64,000 bases of DNA from Lineolata rhizophorae (lineage: Eukaryota; Ascomycota; Dothideomycetes; Lineolatales; Lineolataceae), in assembly GCA_010093515.1 (NCBI GenBank), contig MU001686.1, positions 513,787 through 577,786 of the forward strand, given 5' to 3'. This document shows positions 35,897 through 47,341 of this stretch, piece after piece (position 1 is the stretch's first letter; each line of letters begins with the position of its first letter). The notes below the pieces were generated by a model. That model saw only the letters and a program-made list of their open reading frames with translations. It had not been told where the DNA came from and ran no database searches. Position numbers and translations under genes: made by a program.

Positions 35897-36644
35897 TCTG
35901 CGTCCGCGACAGTCACGGAGGGATTTGGGGCGTTTGTTTTCTCGCTCCTCGCTGCCGTGCGATGCCGCGGTGGAATGCGCACGCGACCTGCTGCTGCGGG
36001 ATGTCGGGGCTGTCGGGGTGGGGGGTGGTTGTTTGTTGGTGGTGGAGGCGCCGGCGGAAGGGATCTGGAGCCTTTTTGGGGCGATCTGCGTGCTGCAGGC
36101 GCGCTGCCCCTCGGGGGGACTGGGGGGGTTCGCTGGGGGTCTGGCGAGGGAGTGTGCCCCTGGGGCCGGGCGAGCCACCGACCGCAGCTGGCGGCCGCCC
36201 ACCGCGGATCTGCCGCCCAACGGCCCACTCCCGGCCGCCGTCCGCGTTTGGGTCCCACGCAGCCAGCCATCGGCGCCGCGCATGCATTTTCTCTCGATGT
36301 AATTTCCGCTTGCGCTGACGTGCGAGATGAGCCCGAAAGCCGGGAAATATGCACATAATGGGAAAGGCAAAAAAAAAGTAAGAGTTAAAATTGAGCAGCC
36401 AGCCGGAAATCAGCGACGCTACGTCGAGAGTTTGATCGTCTCATGTCGGCGGCTGTATTGCAAAACGAAACCACCCCAGCGGGACCCCCCTGAAGTCCCC
36501 CAGGTTGCCAAGTTCAACTTAAAGATGCGAACCCGTCGCATCTCCCGAGGAATGCGGCCGGCCCCTCGCTCCTCTTCTCCACCTGTACCCTTCTTCCGAT
36601 CCGCCAGCCCGGCGATGATGATTTATTGAGCCACCAGATCAAAC
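35897..36644. other. Divergent promoter region, RA-PH gene and GT25 gene
   Basis: A 748-bp GC-rich region separates the two divergent start codons. The minus-strand open frame that runs through part of it lacks conserved content. No RNA gene is seen. Confidence 0.6.
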
Positions 36645-37924
36645 ATGGAGCGGTTCCGCCGGCTCCTGTTAGCAGCGCTGGCGGCCGGCCTGGTGCTGGC
36701 ATCGCTGCTGGCGCTGTCGCGCGGGCACGGACGGGATCGGCCGCCGCCAAGCCGCGGCGCCCTCAGCCCTGCGAACGCAACTCTCGGCGTACGTATCCCG
36801 TTCCTGCGTCCCGCCCCAACACCGACAATTGCACCCGAAACTGCGATCCGTTCGGCTCTGCCCTTCCCGCCCGCCCCTCCCCTCAGAACCACGGATGAAA
36901 ATGCCCGCAGCCGTGGAACGCGGCAAGACAGGCGTAGGCTAACCTCGCCACCATCCCCCTCCCGCCTCAGTTCGGCTCCATCCTCGTCGTGGCCGCGCCC
37001 TCGTCCCCGCGCCGAGCCGAGCTCGCCTACGCCGCCAACCTGACCGGCCTCGCCGTCCGCATCCCGGACCAGCCCGAGTGGACTGACGCTGACGTCGACT
37101 CGATCCGCCTGCCCCAGGGCTCGCGCGTCTCGCGCGGCGCCGCCCTCGCCTGGCTCGGCCACCTCAACGCCCTGCGCGCCTTCCTCGCCGACCCCGCCGC
37201 CGGCGATACGGCCCTCATCCTCGAGGACGACGTCGACTGGGACGTGCGGCTGCGCACGCAGCAGGTGCCCGCCGTGGCAGCCGAGATGCGCGCCCTGCTG
37301 GGCGAGACGGACGGCGACGAGCGCTACTATTGGGCCCCCCCCGCCCGGTGGGAGATCCTCTACATCGGCCACTGCGGCGACTTCTTCGAGCCCTGGCGCT
37401 ACGGCTCCCTCGCCCACCGCACCTGGCCCGACGATACCCTGCCCGGCCTCGCCCGCATGCACCCCACCACGGCCGCCTACCTGCGTGCCTGGGGCGTGCC
37501 CGACCAGACGCGCATGGTGCACCGCTCCTACTGGCCGCTCTGCACCTTCGCCTACGGCGTCAGCCGCGCCTCGGCCCGCCGCATCGTCGACGACCTGGCT
37601 CCCCGCGAGCCCGACCAGGGCTGCATGGCCTGGGACGTCCGCATCCTCGAGGCCTGCCGCGATGACGGCTGGCTCTGCTACTCGGCCAACCCGGAGCTCT
37701 TCCACCACACCGAGGAGCCGTCCGAGATCGGCCGCGTCGACCTGGGCGACCACGACGATCACCGCAGGCTGGCCCACGGTACCCCGAACATAGCTTGCGG
37801 CGCTCGCAGCAAGTCCTTCGTCACCGAAGACCCGGACACCTTGGCTTATCTGCGGGACGCCGTCGGAGAACGCGGCGAGTGTCTGGTTGATCACATGGAA
37901 GAAGATATGAGAAGGTGGCCTTGA
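36645..37924 (+). CDS. Glycosyltransferase family 25 protein
   Basis: Exons 36645-36788 and 36971-37924 give 365 residues; the 182-nt intron is GTACGT...CTCAG in phase 0. An N-terminal signal anchor (about 6-24, RLLLAALAAGLVLASLLAL) predicts a type II Golgi or ER membrane protein. The GT25 fold is recognised from SILVVAAPSSPRRAELAYA, the RVSRGAALAWLGHLNALR block, and ILEDDVDW (about 131-138), where the acidic triad is expected to bind the nucleotide-sugar metal. HPTTAAYLRAW and GCMAWDVRILEACRDDGW follow. Fungal GT25 members are widespread but their acceptor is unknown; relatives include bacterial LPS galactosyltransferases and animal collagen galactosyltransferases. Codons are strongly GC-ending, so long antisense frames are artefacts. 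Confidence 0.88.
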
Positions 37925-38256
37925 CTAGGTAGCCGAAAGTGTTGGGCCGGTGCGACAGGGGGGTTTTATGGCGTTAGCAATTGGATTCCAATACCCGTTT
38001 GCTCGATTTTAACTTGTGTATTTTGCTGTTTACATTCATAAGTGCTGCCTGCAATTCATACTATAAGGAAAGATACCTCACTGTAATCGTAGTTCGGGTT
38101 GCATTTCCAGCCGTAAAAAAATCTGCTTGTTCGTCCTCGCTCCCGAAGCTATCCAACGAATCCCAACGCCAGCTAGCCTCCCTCTTCATGTCCAAAGGAA
38201 CAATGAACTCCGTCGCCAATGGTACCGTCTCCCAATACTGCGTTGACATGCGAGAG
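37925..38256. other. Convergent intergenic region, GT25 and CDC16
   Basis: A 332-bp region between two stop codons. AT-rich, no gene. Confidence 0.6.
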
Positions 38257-40259
38257 TCACGCGTCTTCCTCCTCCATGTCCAACATCATGCTGTCCCCAG
38301 CTCTTCTGTCTCCCACGTCGTCTTCGTCATCATGCACTACCACTTCCGCCCTCTTCTTGCCCTTTCTCCCGCCGCTCGCGCCGGCATTTATAGCCAAGAG
38401 CTTCGACTTTGCAGGGTTGATCGCGCGCTCGAACTCTTCCTCTTCTTCGACGCCCGAGATGGCCACGCTCGAGCACTCTTCAAGCGCTCGATTCAAAAGC
38501 TCGCTCGCCATCGGATCCTGGGGGCTCGTAGCCAACGCTTCGTGCAGGGTTCCGACGGCGGCCCAAGGATCGCCCATCTCGAGTAACACCAAGCCTTTGG
38601 CGGTGAACACGTGAGCGTCCCGACCGCCGAGACGCAGGACTTCGTCGAAGTGCTTTTTTGCTGACGCGTAGTCACCCTGGCGCCGCAGAGCATGGGCCAA
38701 GTTCTGCCTCGTCGGTAAAAATGCGCGGTAGTCGGCGTGAATGCCGGACGCTATGTCCAGCGCCCGCCGAAAGAGACTTATCGCGTCGTCCAGGTTATCC
38801 TCATGGTAGAACACCACACCTAGTTCGTTCAGCAGCAACGGGTCCGTCTGGCAAAGCTCGTACGCGGTGCCGAGGTATTCGTGGGCTAGGCTCATGTTGT
38901 TGAGCTGGAGGTTTTGCATGCCCAGGAAAAGCTGCGGCAGATGCGTGCCTTGGAACAAGCGCGCAGCCGTGCTGTACGCACTGATTGCCTGGTCGTGCTC
39001 TCCTTCAGCCGCAAAGGTGTGAGCGAACCCTATCCAAGCCGGCCCGAAGTGTGGATCCATCATGCTCGATTTCGAGAAGAATCGACGCGCCTCCGCTATC
39101 CGATTGATCGACAGATAGTACGTGCCCACAGCCAACCAGGCCGTCGGCTCACCTGGGTACGTATCCGCTAATTCATGGGCGAGTAGGAAGAGGGCATTCT
39201 TCTCTCCTAGCTCATGTAGGCATGCCAGGTGCACCGGAAGAGCCGCAAAGTTATACTTATCCCGCGATAGTATAGATGTAGTGAGGTCTAGAGCCTCGGT
39301 AAAACGGCATTGGGTGAAGAGAAGGTCCGCCTTGGCCATGAGGATGTCAGGATTGCAACTAAGATTGTAGTGCGTCGAGAGAGTCTCCACGGCGGCGTTG
39401 AAGTCGGTGGGATGTTCGTACTTTGATAAGCGCGTCGTATACAGCATGCGGGCAAAATCTGCGGCCTCCTGGGCAATGGAACTGCTATCACCCCGGCCAT
39501 TGTCGCGCCCGACGGTGATGGAGTCGAAGTCGAGGGACTCGAGAAACTTCCACTCCTCGTCGGGCGACATGAGCGAGTTCTTCATGAGCTGGTCAAAGGC
39601 CTCGAAGCATTGAACGTCGATGCGAACGGCGTCCTTGTAACAGTCCTTGGCCCGGTCGAATGCGTTCTGCTTGGCGAAGCAAACGCCACGCAGGTAGCAC
39701 ATTGCCGCCTCAAACTTGATGTTCTGCGCGTCTTCCCGGTCCCTATCCTCGGCACGATCGAGTCGTTCCATTTTGCGCGGAGCCGCTGCCGCCGACGCAA
39801 CCCTGCCGCCCTTGGCCGTGCCATTGCGCGTCAAGACGAGCCCGTAGCCGGTGCTGTCGAGATGCTGCAGCTTGCGGCGACTGCTGCCGGGGGAGGAGAT
39901 GAGGTGGACGGGATTCTTGTCGCCGAGCAGGCTGAGCGCCTCGTCGAACTTGGACTGCTTGATCAAGCTGTGCGCGGCCAGGTACTTGCAGGCAGGATTG
40001 TTGTCGATGAGGTCTTTGCGGGATAGGAAGCCCTGGACGCGGCTGTAGTTGCCGGTCTGGAAGTGGACCTGGGCAAGCCAGAAGGCGTCCTGGTCGTCGT
40101 CTAGAGGCGCGAGACGGCGGGTCAGAGCGGGCGGACTTGGTGGGGAAGGCGGGGCAACCTACCGGTGAGAGCGAGCACCTTGTCGCCGATGAAGATGGCC
40201 GACTCGTACTGATGCTTGTTCAGCGCATCTTGCCGCCATTCCCGCAGGAAGTCCTCCAT
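38257..40259 (-). CDS. CDC16: Anaphase-promoting complex subunit Cdc16/Cut9 (APC6)
   Basis: Exons 40259-40163 and 40100-38257 give 646 residues; the 62-nt intron (GTAGGT...CTCTAG) joins the N-terminal FLREWRQDALNKHQYESA helix to DDQDAFWLAQVHFQTGNYS. The rest is an array of TPR repeats, seen in blocks such as PTAWLAVGTYYLSINRIAEA, FGPAWIGFAHTFAAEGEHDQ and NLAHALRRQGDYASAKKHF. The C-terminal 90 residues are an acidic, lysine-containing disordered tail. Cdc16 is a structural TPR subunit of the APC/C ubiquitin ligase that drives anaphase and mitotic exit. A Ser-rich variable loop (about 70-110) interrupts the early repeats. Assignment is secure. Confidence 0.94.
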
Positions 40260-41194
40260 GGCCGGCGACCGAAGCCGGAGTGGGCAGGGGGGAGCAGGTG
40301 CCGAGCGGAAGCGAGGATGCGTGAGAAAGCGGCCGCGTGCACGAGAGCCATCGTTGACGCGCAGCGGCGGGCGCAAAGCGGCAGAGAAAACAGACGACGC
40401 GTTGGCGGCGGAGGCAACGCCGGGAATCGCACCGCGACACGCGCCTCTCGCTAAAAGCTCGGCGGGCCGAGGCGCAACGCCACTGGTCAGCGTCCTCCGC
40501 CCGACCTACTACATACATATGTACGTAGTACGCATCCTACGTACTACGCATTACACACCTAGGTACACATATCATACGGAGTAACCCGCTAACCGTTGAT
40601 TCCTAGCCAAGGAAGGACTGCACTCGATTCGATTCAACTCCCTCCGCCTCTTCGAAGCGGCCCGCGGATCCCCTTGCTAAACTCTTCCACGGCAGCGTCA
40701 AGTATACTGCCGTTTCCTCCGGTTCTTGCAGTAGGGCCGCTCGGAACGGTCGGGTACGAACTCGCCCGGGGGCAAATGGAGAGGCGTGAGACGCACCCTG
40801 CGGCCCTTGGCGCACGAAGCGTCCTGCTTCAAGTGGCATGATGAAGTTCCATCGCGCAAGGCCGCATCCTCGCAGACGCAGACGCGGTCACGTGGCGTGC
40901 GGTGCAGACAACCAGCTTCTCCGCCACATGCGTCGAGGAATTGCGCCGATTGGCTCTCCCGCATGCGTCGCGCTCGGAAACGCCGGCCGGCGCCCCTTGG
41001 CCAAAGCTTCTCCGCCGCATCCAATGCCCAAAGTTCGCGTGCTGTCGGACGTGAAGCGCATAAATCCAATGATTCCTGCTCGTCCTTGCCGCTGCTTCGT
41101 CGCTTGTCCTGGCCGGTAACTTCTTCGGCTCCTCGGCTGGGTCCAGCGTCTTGCTCTGCGCCTCGTCAGTTGCCGGCAAGGCTCGTTCCAAATC
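40260..41194. other. Divergent promoter region, CDC16 and AIM6-like
   Basis: No gene. A dense TAC-palindrome cluster lies at 40503-40582 (GTACGTAGTACGC, CCTACGTACTACGC, CCTAGGTAC, ATACGGAGTA). A TCACGTG element is near 40888. GC-rich elsewhere. Confidence 0.6.
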
Positions 41195-42689
41195 ATGAGA
41201 CCGGAAGCTCTTTCGGGGCTCCTTTGCCTCCTTTCTAGCGCCTGGGCAAGCCCCATTCCCGAAGTGTCCAGCACTCTGCAAAACATACTAGACAACACGC
41301 ATCAAAGCGGGCTGTACAGATATCCTACCGATTTCACTCGGGGGATAATACCGGTATAGTTGGATACACCTACCCTAGCAGTGCTTGATACCGGTCTAAC
41401 GGCGACCCTAGAAACCGTTCCATTCCCACAATGACTATTGGAGGGACGGTGAGTGGACGGTTGAAGCAATCATTCCGTCAATTCGGGCTAAATTCTTACT
41501 ATCAATGCCATGCAGTACCTTTTTACTCTGCCCTAGCTTATGGTGCCACGTCTGTCGAAGCTGATGTGTGGCTCTACAACGGCACCCTCTATGTAAGCAG
41601 CGCTTTTATTCTCTTTCACTCTGGAGCCAGATACAGCTCCGCCCTACCTCCATGATTATATTCCAAGCGCACCATTTTTTTCTTTTTTTTCTTTTTTTTT
41701 TTTTTCGTAGGCTATAACTCCACGGTCATTTTATGACCCCTTTGTATTCTGGAGGTGCAGCAGTTCATCAAGGCCACATCCTCTGACCAATTCAACCACG
41801 AGAGTGCTGCATTTCTCAAATGCTTTCTAGCAATGCCAAACATCTCAGGTGGAATTGTCCTTAGAATACATCCAACAACTAATTCGACATGCTCTCGTTT
41901 ACCACGTGTCAATTAAACTCGTATGCTTACAGCTCACTCAGGTTGGTCACGAAGAGAGCGCACTAACCACAGAACGAACGTTGGACTCTCTATATATCCA
42001 ACCCATCCTGGATACAGTTAGACGCCAAAACCCAGTGACGACATTTGTGCCGGAGCCAACAAGAAAGTAAATCTACCGCAACTAGATGGTAACCTCGACA
42101 AACTCAACTAACTTCCACCAGTGGCGTTTACGACACATCGTCCGGACAGACACTATTCCTCTTTATCGATCTAAAGACTGACGGCGAAGAGACGTGGCCA
42201 GTCGTGCTCGATGCTCTCAACCCCCTGCTGTCGGCCAACTACCTAACAACCTACAATGGTACCGACTTTGGTATTGGTCCGGTCACAATCATCGGTACAG
42301 GAAACACCCCGCTTGTTGCCGTGGAAGCTAGCGAGGCCACGGCGGCGTCCCCTCGCTACGCATTCTTCGACGGGCCGTTGGCAGACCTCGACCAAGAAGA
42401 GTTCCAAAACATCACTCGTGCAGTCTCACCGATTGCCAGCACGGCATTCGGTGCCCAGTTTGGAGAAGTGACGAGCAGCGGACTGAACGAGTCGTCCCTC
42501 GATCTGCTGCGAGAGCAAGTGAGCACGGCGCACGACAGGGGCATCATGGCGAGGTACTGGGACACTCCCGGCTTCCCGATTGGGACGAGGAACTGGGTCT
42601 GGCGGCTGCTGATCAACGAAGGAGTGGACTTTCTCAACGTGGATGACTTGGCCGGGGTGGCGAGTTTCTGGCAAATGGAAGGATGGTAG
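41195..42689 (+). CDS. AIM6: Aim6-like secreted phosphodiesterase family protein
   Basis: Exons 41195-41353, 41412-41448, 41516-41592, 41942-42066 and 42122-42689 give 321 residues. A signal peptide is predicted (first about 18 residues, ending AWA). The family core is the PLC-like phosphodiesterase TIM barrel: FHSHNDYWRD at exon 2, VPFYSALAYGATSVEADVWL, VGHEESALTTERTLDSLYI, LFLFIDLKTDG and a late GFPIGTRNWVWRLL...GVDFLNVDDL. His/Asn/Asp and Glu/Asp of the first two blocks are the expected catalytic and metal residues. Yeast Aim6 has no proven reaction. The third intron (41593-41941, 349 nt) is much longer than its siblings (55-67 nt) and contains a T-rich tract. Confidence 0.88.
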
Positions 42690-43223
42690 GAACCAGGGGT
42701 TCATAGGTCCGGCGCCGTCGTCGGCATCACGGCGGACCTTCTCATATGATCTGTAAAAGCCGAGATTTCCTAATACATAACTTGTGACAGAATCGAATAT
42801 GCTAGGCCTTCGCAGGCTCGGCCCTCATAACCTGGCAGCAGAGGCGGAATCGGCACGGCACGTGAAAGCCGAACCTTTGTCAAGTGTGGCGTCTTTCTGC
42901 AGCGCCACAGGCGCTAATGCGTTTGAGGTGATGCTAGCGACGAAGCGAGATGCTTGCCTCAGCACCGCCACGGCACAGGCCAACCAGAATGACGCGGACC
43001 TGATCGAGCCCCGCCACTGCAACCAGAGCCGCGCGAAGCTATCTGCGCATGACATCCTGCCAGAACTTGCTGCCTTGCATCATCCCCGGCCTTTATAAGC
43101 GCCACCCCCCCAGCCTTCGCATTGCGACACCCCTCGACAGTTCCCTCCTCATACCAACGCTCTCGCGATCCCCGAATTCCTAGCCGAAAGTCACTTTGTT
43201 CCTCTCAGCACACGTGGCCCAGC
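42690..43223. other. Intergenic; PMP3-like promoter
   Basis: No gene. It holds the 3' flank of the AIM6-like gene and the promoter of the Pmp3-like gene with a TATA-like box. Confidence 0.6.
43092..43099 (+). promoter_or_regulatory. TATA-like box upstream of the Pmp3-like gene
   Basis: TTTATAAG lies 132 bp before the start codon, followed by a C-rich stretch that would form the leader. Highly expressed stress-response genes often have TATA boxes; the assignment is positional. Confidence 0.4.
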
Positions 43224-43652
43224 ATGAACACCGACGGCGCAATCAGCGCGGTTCTCCTAGTCATTATTTCGATATTCTGTAAGTCCCACCTGCCGGAGCA
43301 GCCCGAACATAATAGTCCTGCATGTGTGCGACTAACAGAACACCTTTCCCAGTGCCCCCTGTCGGAGTCTTCCTCGTGGCCGGCTGCGGTGCCGACTTCC
43401 TCATCAACATTTGCCTAACAATCCTTGGGTATGTACAGCCTTGGCCAGTTTCTATCTTGGAGAGTTGTGGGGCTGACGCTGTTTTCTAGATATATCCCGG
43501 GCCATATCCACGCCTTCTACATCCTCTACATCTACTTCAAGCGCCGCGACGAATCGAGCCAGGGCGTATTCGATAGCAGGCGCGCGCCAGGCGTCTACAG
43601 CGACAACGTGCAAACAGGTGGTCGCGGATACGGCACCATGGCCACATCGTAA
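43224..43652 (+). CDS. PMP3: Pmp3/UPF0057 plasma membrane proteolipid
   Basis: Exons 43224-43278, 43353-43428 and 43490-43652 give 97 residues with introns of 74 and 61 nt. Two membrane helices flank the family signature PPVGVFLVAGCGADFLINI and LTILGYIPGHIHAFYILYIYF. Yeast Pmp3 (55 aa) affects membrane potential and salt tolerance; plant RCI2 proteins respond to cold. This copy has an extra hydrophilic tail of about 35 residues (from KRRDESSQGV), a form common in filamentous fungi, so it may match a longer paralogue such as Sna2/Sna4 rather than the strict orthologue. Confidence 0.9.
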
Positions 43653-44079
43653 AAAGGAGTGTGTGCATGAGAGGACAGTCACGATTATGACGGACTCGAG
43701 ATGGGTTGGCCACAACGTCGGTTGGACGCGTAGGAGACAATTCGACTGCCCAAATTTTAAATGGGAAGCCCGGCCCTTTGAGGGCATTCTTAGGAGCACA
43801 CGGATATTGATACCACGAAATAGCCCCTTTTTTCCTTTTTGATTCTCGTTCGAATGGATAAATAATAGCTTGATTTTATTTTTTTTCAGTTGTTTTTATT
43901 CTCAGCTGCAAATTGAAAGGTGAAACAGTAAGTTTGCTCAAGAATAAACATTGAGGTGGGATTGATTGATTCTATTTTAGTTTCATAATGCAAAGCTAGC
44001 ATATCACTAGGAATCCTAGTGTGATGATACACGACCATGCTCGGCTTTGGACTCCATTAGAAAATCCATTTCAGACCTC
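43653..44079. other. Convergent intergenic region, PMP3-like and PWP2
   Basis: 427 bp, AT-rich in its second half with T-runs near 43875-43888. No gene. Confidence 0.6.
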
Positions 44080-46978
44080 CTAATCAATGCCCATCCACTC
44101 TGCTTCTGACCCTTCCGCATCATCCATGTTTTCATCTTCAATCCCATTGCTCGCCCCTTTTAATCCAAGAATAGCCTGCAGGTCTCCGCCAGTTTCGCTG
44201 CTACTCTCCTTGGTCTCCACTGGCTTGGAAAGTAGAAAGTCAATTGCATACACGTTGCTGCGCCCCAAATTCTCCAGGTCACGTTGAATCCGCGAAACGG
44301 CACGCTGCACGGCCCTAATCTCCGCCTCGACCTCGATCCTGTTGTCCTTCATCCATCGTCCGTGATGTCTCAGCAGTGCCTCGATCCACAAGAGACAGAA
44401 TTCCAGATGGGGGGTCTCCTCGGCTTGTTGCCCCACAAAGCGGAGAGTGCGGGCGAGGTACACCCGCGGTAGACTACGCACTACGATGTTGATGCTTGCC
44501 AACGGTGTGCCTTCCAAACACCGCCGCACAAGAGACTTGTTGTCTAGCCTAAATGCCATGCAAAGCGCGCGAAGGTAGTCGTGCTCAGATTCTAGGACGT
44601 ATATCGTATTGGCTGGTGTTACGTCCACTGACAGATCAAACGGGTCAAAGGCGGCGGCCGTTGAGTCTAGAGAGTATACCAAAAGACCTTCAGTGCTCGA
44701 CGCACAGAAAGACCGAGCAGTCGGCGCGAATGACACGGCACTAACGCGGACTTCAGGTCTCGTTCGTCTAGCCGCCGCGTCACCCCTGGTTGAACCCGGC
44801 AGTGTTCGCTCCATGCGGTTCTCCGGATCAGAAGCCCCTGCCTGTTCGTCAATAAGACCCCTAGGCCCTGCTTCGGTAAGGAGTTTGCTGTTCAAGAACT
44901 CCTGAGTACCGTCCAGCGACAGGTTGATAGAAACCGTAAATTTCTTAACCAATACGCCAGAGTCGACGTCGTATAGACAAATATGCTTGCTATTTCCTGC
45001 GGCTAGAACGCACTGTCCGTCCGCCGAATATGTGATGGTGCTGAAGTACTTTGTTCCGGCCACGCTGGCCGCGGTCCGGCGGTCACTCATTTTCCTACCT
45101 CCAGAAACATCTCGTCGAGCATCGAATCCACCTTGCTGCGTAGCCTCGGAAACGTACCAGAAAGTAAGTTGTCCGTCGAGCGTAGAGACGGCTATCTGTT
45201 TAGAGTCGGGACGGAAAGCCACGCAAAGAACATCGGCCTGGAGCTGCAGAGGCTCGCTGGTTTGAGTTCGGCCAAAAACATTCCAAATACGGACAGTGTG
45301 ATCCCAGCTACCACTCACAAGAGCAGAGCTGTCTGGGGCAAAGGCAAGGGAAGACACTGGCCCTTCATGCCCTGAAAGCTGGTCCAATAATTGTCCCGTC
45401 TGCACAGACCAGATGTGGATGTCAAACGAGTCGAGTGAACCTGCGCAAACCACTTCGCCGCTCGGGTCTACTGCGAGCGAGGAAAACGAGAGATGACTTG
45501 GAGCGGTGAAGGTACGAAAGTTTCGATATCGGATTAGGTCCCACGCCCTAACAGAGCCATCGAGACTAGCTGTGAAGAGAACGTTGCCGCGTTTAGCCAC
45601 TTCGCAAGCCGTAACTCCACCAGTATGTTCGGTAAACGTAACAATGCAAAATCCAGAGCGAGTATCCCACACTTTAACTTTTCCATCATCGGCGGCAGTG
45701 ATAATTCGTTGACCGTCGGGTGAATAGGAAATAGCGTTCATTGAGTCGAAGTGGCCCTGCTGCTTGAGGATGTAGGATTCCGACTGCCATTCCCATACAA
45801 GCAATTGCCCTAGTTTAGACGCCCCGAACGCAAACCACTCGCCGGTTTTGTTGATTGACACAAAGTCAATATCATTCTGAGATATGCTGCCCAACGTCAG
45901 CTTCGATCGACCTCCAAAAAGATACGGGAAAATTACCTCAGGGTCTGAATTGTAATGAACTCTGGCAATTCATAAATTCCGAAGAGGCCATTTGAAAATC
46001 CGGCCACGACGAGGTTAGATTGCGCATGGAAAGTTGCACAGGTTAGGTGCGCATTGCTTTGCATGAAGTAGTGTCGCTGGGCTATTCTCCAACGCATATC
46101 ATTGGCGTCCCCATTCCGCTCTTCGCGGCCAGGTCTAGCCATGTAGGCCCACTCGAAAAGAGCTCCATCTTTGCTAATAGTATATATCTAAGGCTCGGTC
46201 AGATGACTTACATATCCAAGGTGGACAAGGGTTGAACACGTACGGTCTCCTGGTCTTTCGAGAACCAGGCCCCGCGAACAGCTTGGCGATGACCGACCAA
46301 GGTCGTCGGCTCGAAGCCATCCATCGGATTGAGGCTCCAAATCCTCGCCGTCAGGTCCTGGGATGATGAAAGGAAGAATCTGGAGTCACTCGACCACTCG
46401 ACACTCTGGATCGTGTCGTAGTGGCCCACATAGACACGATGCCGAACAAAAGGCGCAAATTCAAGTTCGCCACCTGGATTGAGGCTGGGTTCGGAAGGCG
46501 TGTGCCACACTTCCACTTGCCGTCCTACCCCGGCGGCGAAATAGGAGCCACACGGTGAGAACGCCAAGGCAGACACGGCGGACTTGAAAGAAAAGCGGTA
46601 GAGCACGACCTGCCGCTCGAGATGGGAAAGGATTGCATGGCCATCCTCGTCGACCGACAGGAGGACGTTCCCCCGAGGAGTTAGAGTAAGTCGAGAAATG
46701 TTTCGCCGATGGGCGAGAGGGAGAGTGTGTGACTTGTTCCTGTGATAATTGAGATCACGCACAACCAAGACGGTAGCGGGGAGAGATACATACTTTACAA
46801 GGTCAAAAACAGATATTCGATTGCCTACAGGGGATATCAAGCAGGTGCCATCAGGCGAAAACAGAAGATTACCCCGGCTGAAAACGGTGCCCAGCAGGGT
46901 TGAGAACTACAGCGGACGGTGAGAATCTGATATACGAGACATTGGTGGCATGCGACGCACTCTGTAGTCCGTCTTCAT
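44080..46978 (-). CDS. PWP2: U3 snoRNP / SSU processome WD40 protein Pwp2 (Utp1)
   Basis: Exons 46978-46961, 46906-46244, 46187-45937 and 45886-44080 give 912 residues. The first exon codes only six residues (MKTDYR) and joins FSTLLGTVFSRGNLLFSPDG, which fixes the start. Two tandem WD40 propellers follow; diagnostic blocks are TAADDGKVKVWDTRSG, GHEGPVSSLAFAPDSSALVS and GSWDHTVRIWNVFGRT, plus KLGQLLVWEWQSESYILKQQ. The C-terminal Utp12-type helical domain is at about 690-850. Pwp2 nucleates the UTP-B subcomplex on the 5'ETS of pre-rRNA in the nucleolus. Introns are 54, 56 and 50 nt. The tail is acidic. Orthology is very secure. Confidence 0.95.
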
Positions 46979-47341
46979 CCTCCCGGCGGAAAGCACAATC
47001 ACCTGGCTGGCATCGTGAGCAGCGGAATGAGGCGCTGAGAGCGAAAAGTCGGGTGTCTCCCGGCGGCGGATATATTTTTCATGGGCGAATTTGCGGGTTC
47101 TCTGTGACTAGAATTTAGCACAGTCGGAGGGGGTAATTAGCGACCCGGCTTACCTACTACACGCGTGCCGGTAGGTTACCGCCGCGCTAGGTCTCTCCCG
47201 CCTCCTCCTCCCCTGGCCGGCCGCCGGTGCTGCCGCGTCAATCTGTGGCTAAGGTCCCGGGTTGGCGTTCACTCACCACTCCTTTCTCCCCGTCCTGAGG
47301 TCTGAGCCCGCGTCGGCCATCCCTCCTTCCTCGCTGTCAAA
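46979..47341. other. Divergent promoter, PWP2 and GT15 gene
   Basis: 363 bp between two start codons. A short TAC-type palindrome region (CTACTACACGCG...GGTAGGTTACC) is near 47154-47180. No gene. Confidence 0.6.

Noticed and set aside
35897-36370. Upstream extension of the RA-PH reading frame
   Set aside because: The 158 extra residues are low-complexity and reach a divergent promoter; the ATG at 35896 starts the plausible protein.
36623-37894. 423-codon minus-strand open frame opposite the GT25 gene
   Set aside because: It mirrors GC-ending codons of the GT25 gene, which has clear conserved blocks; the antisense product has no family features.
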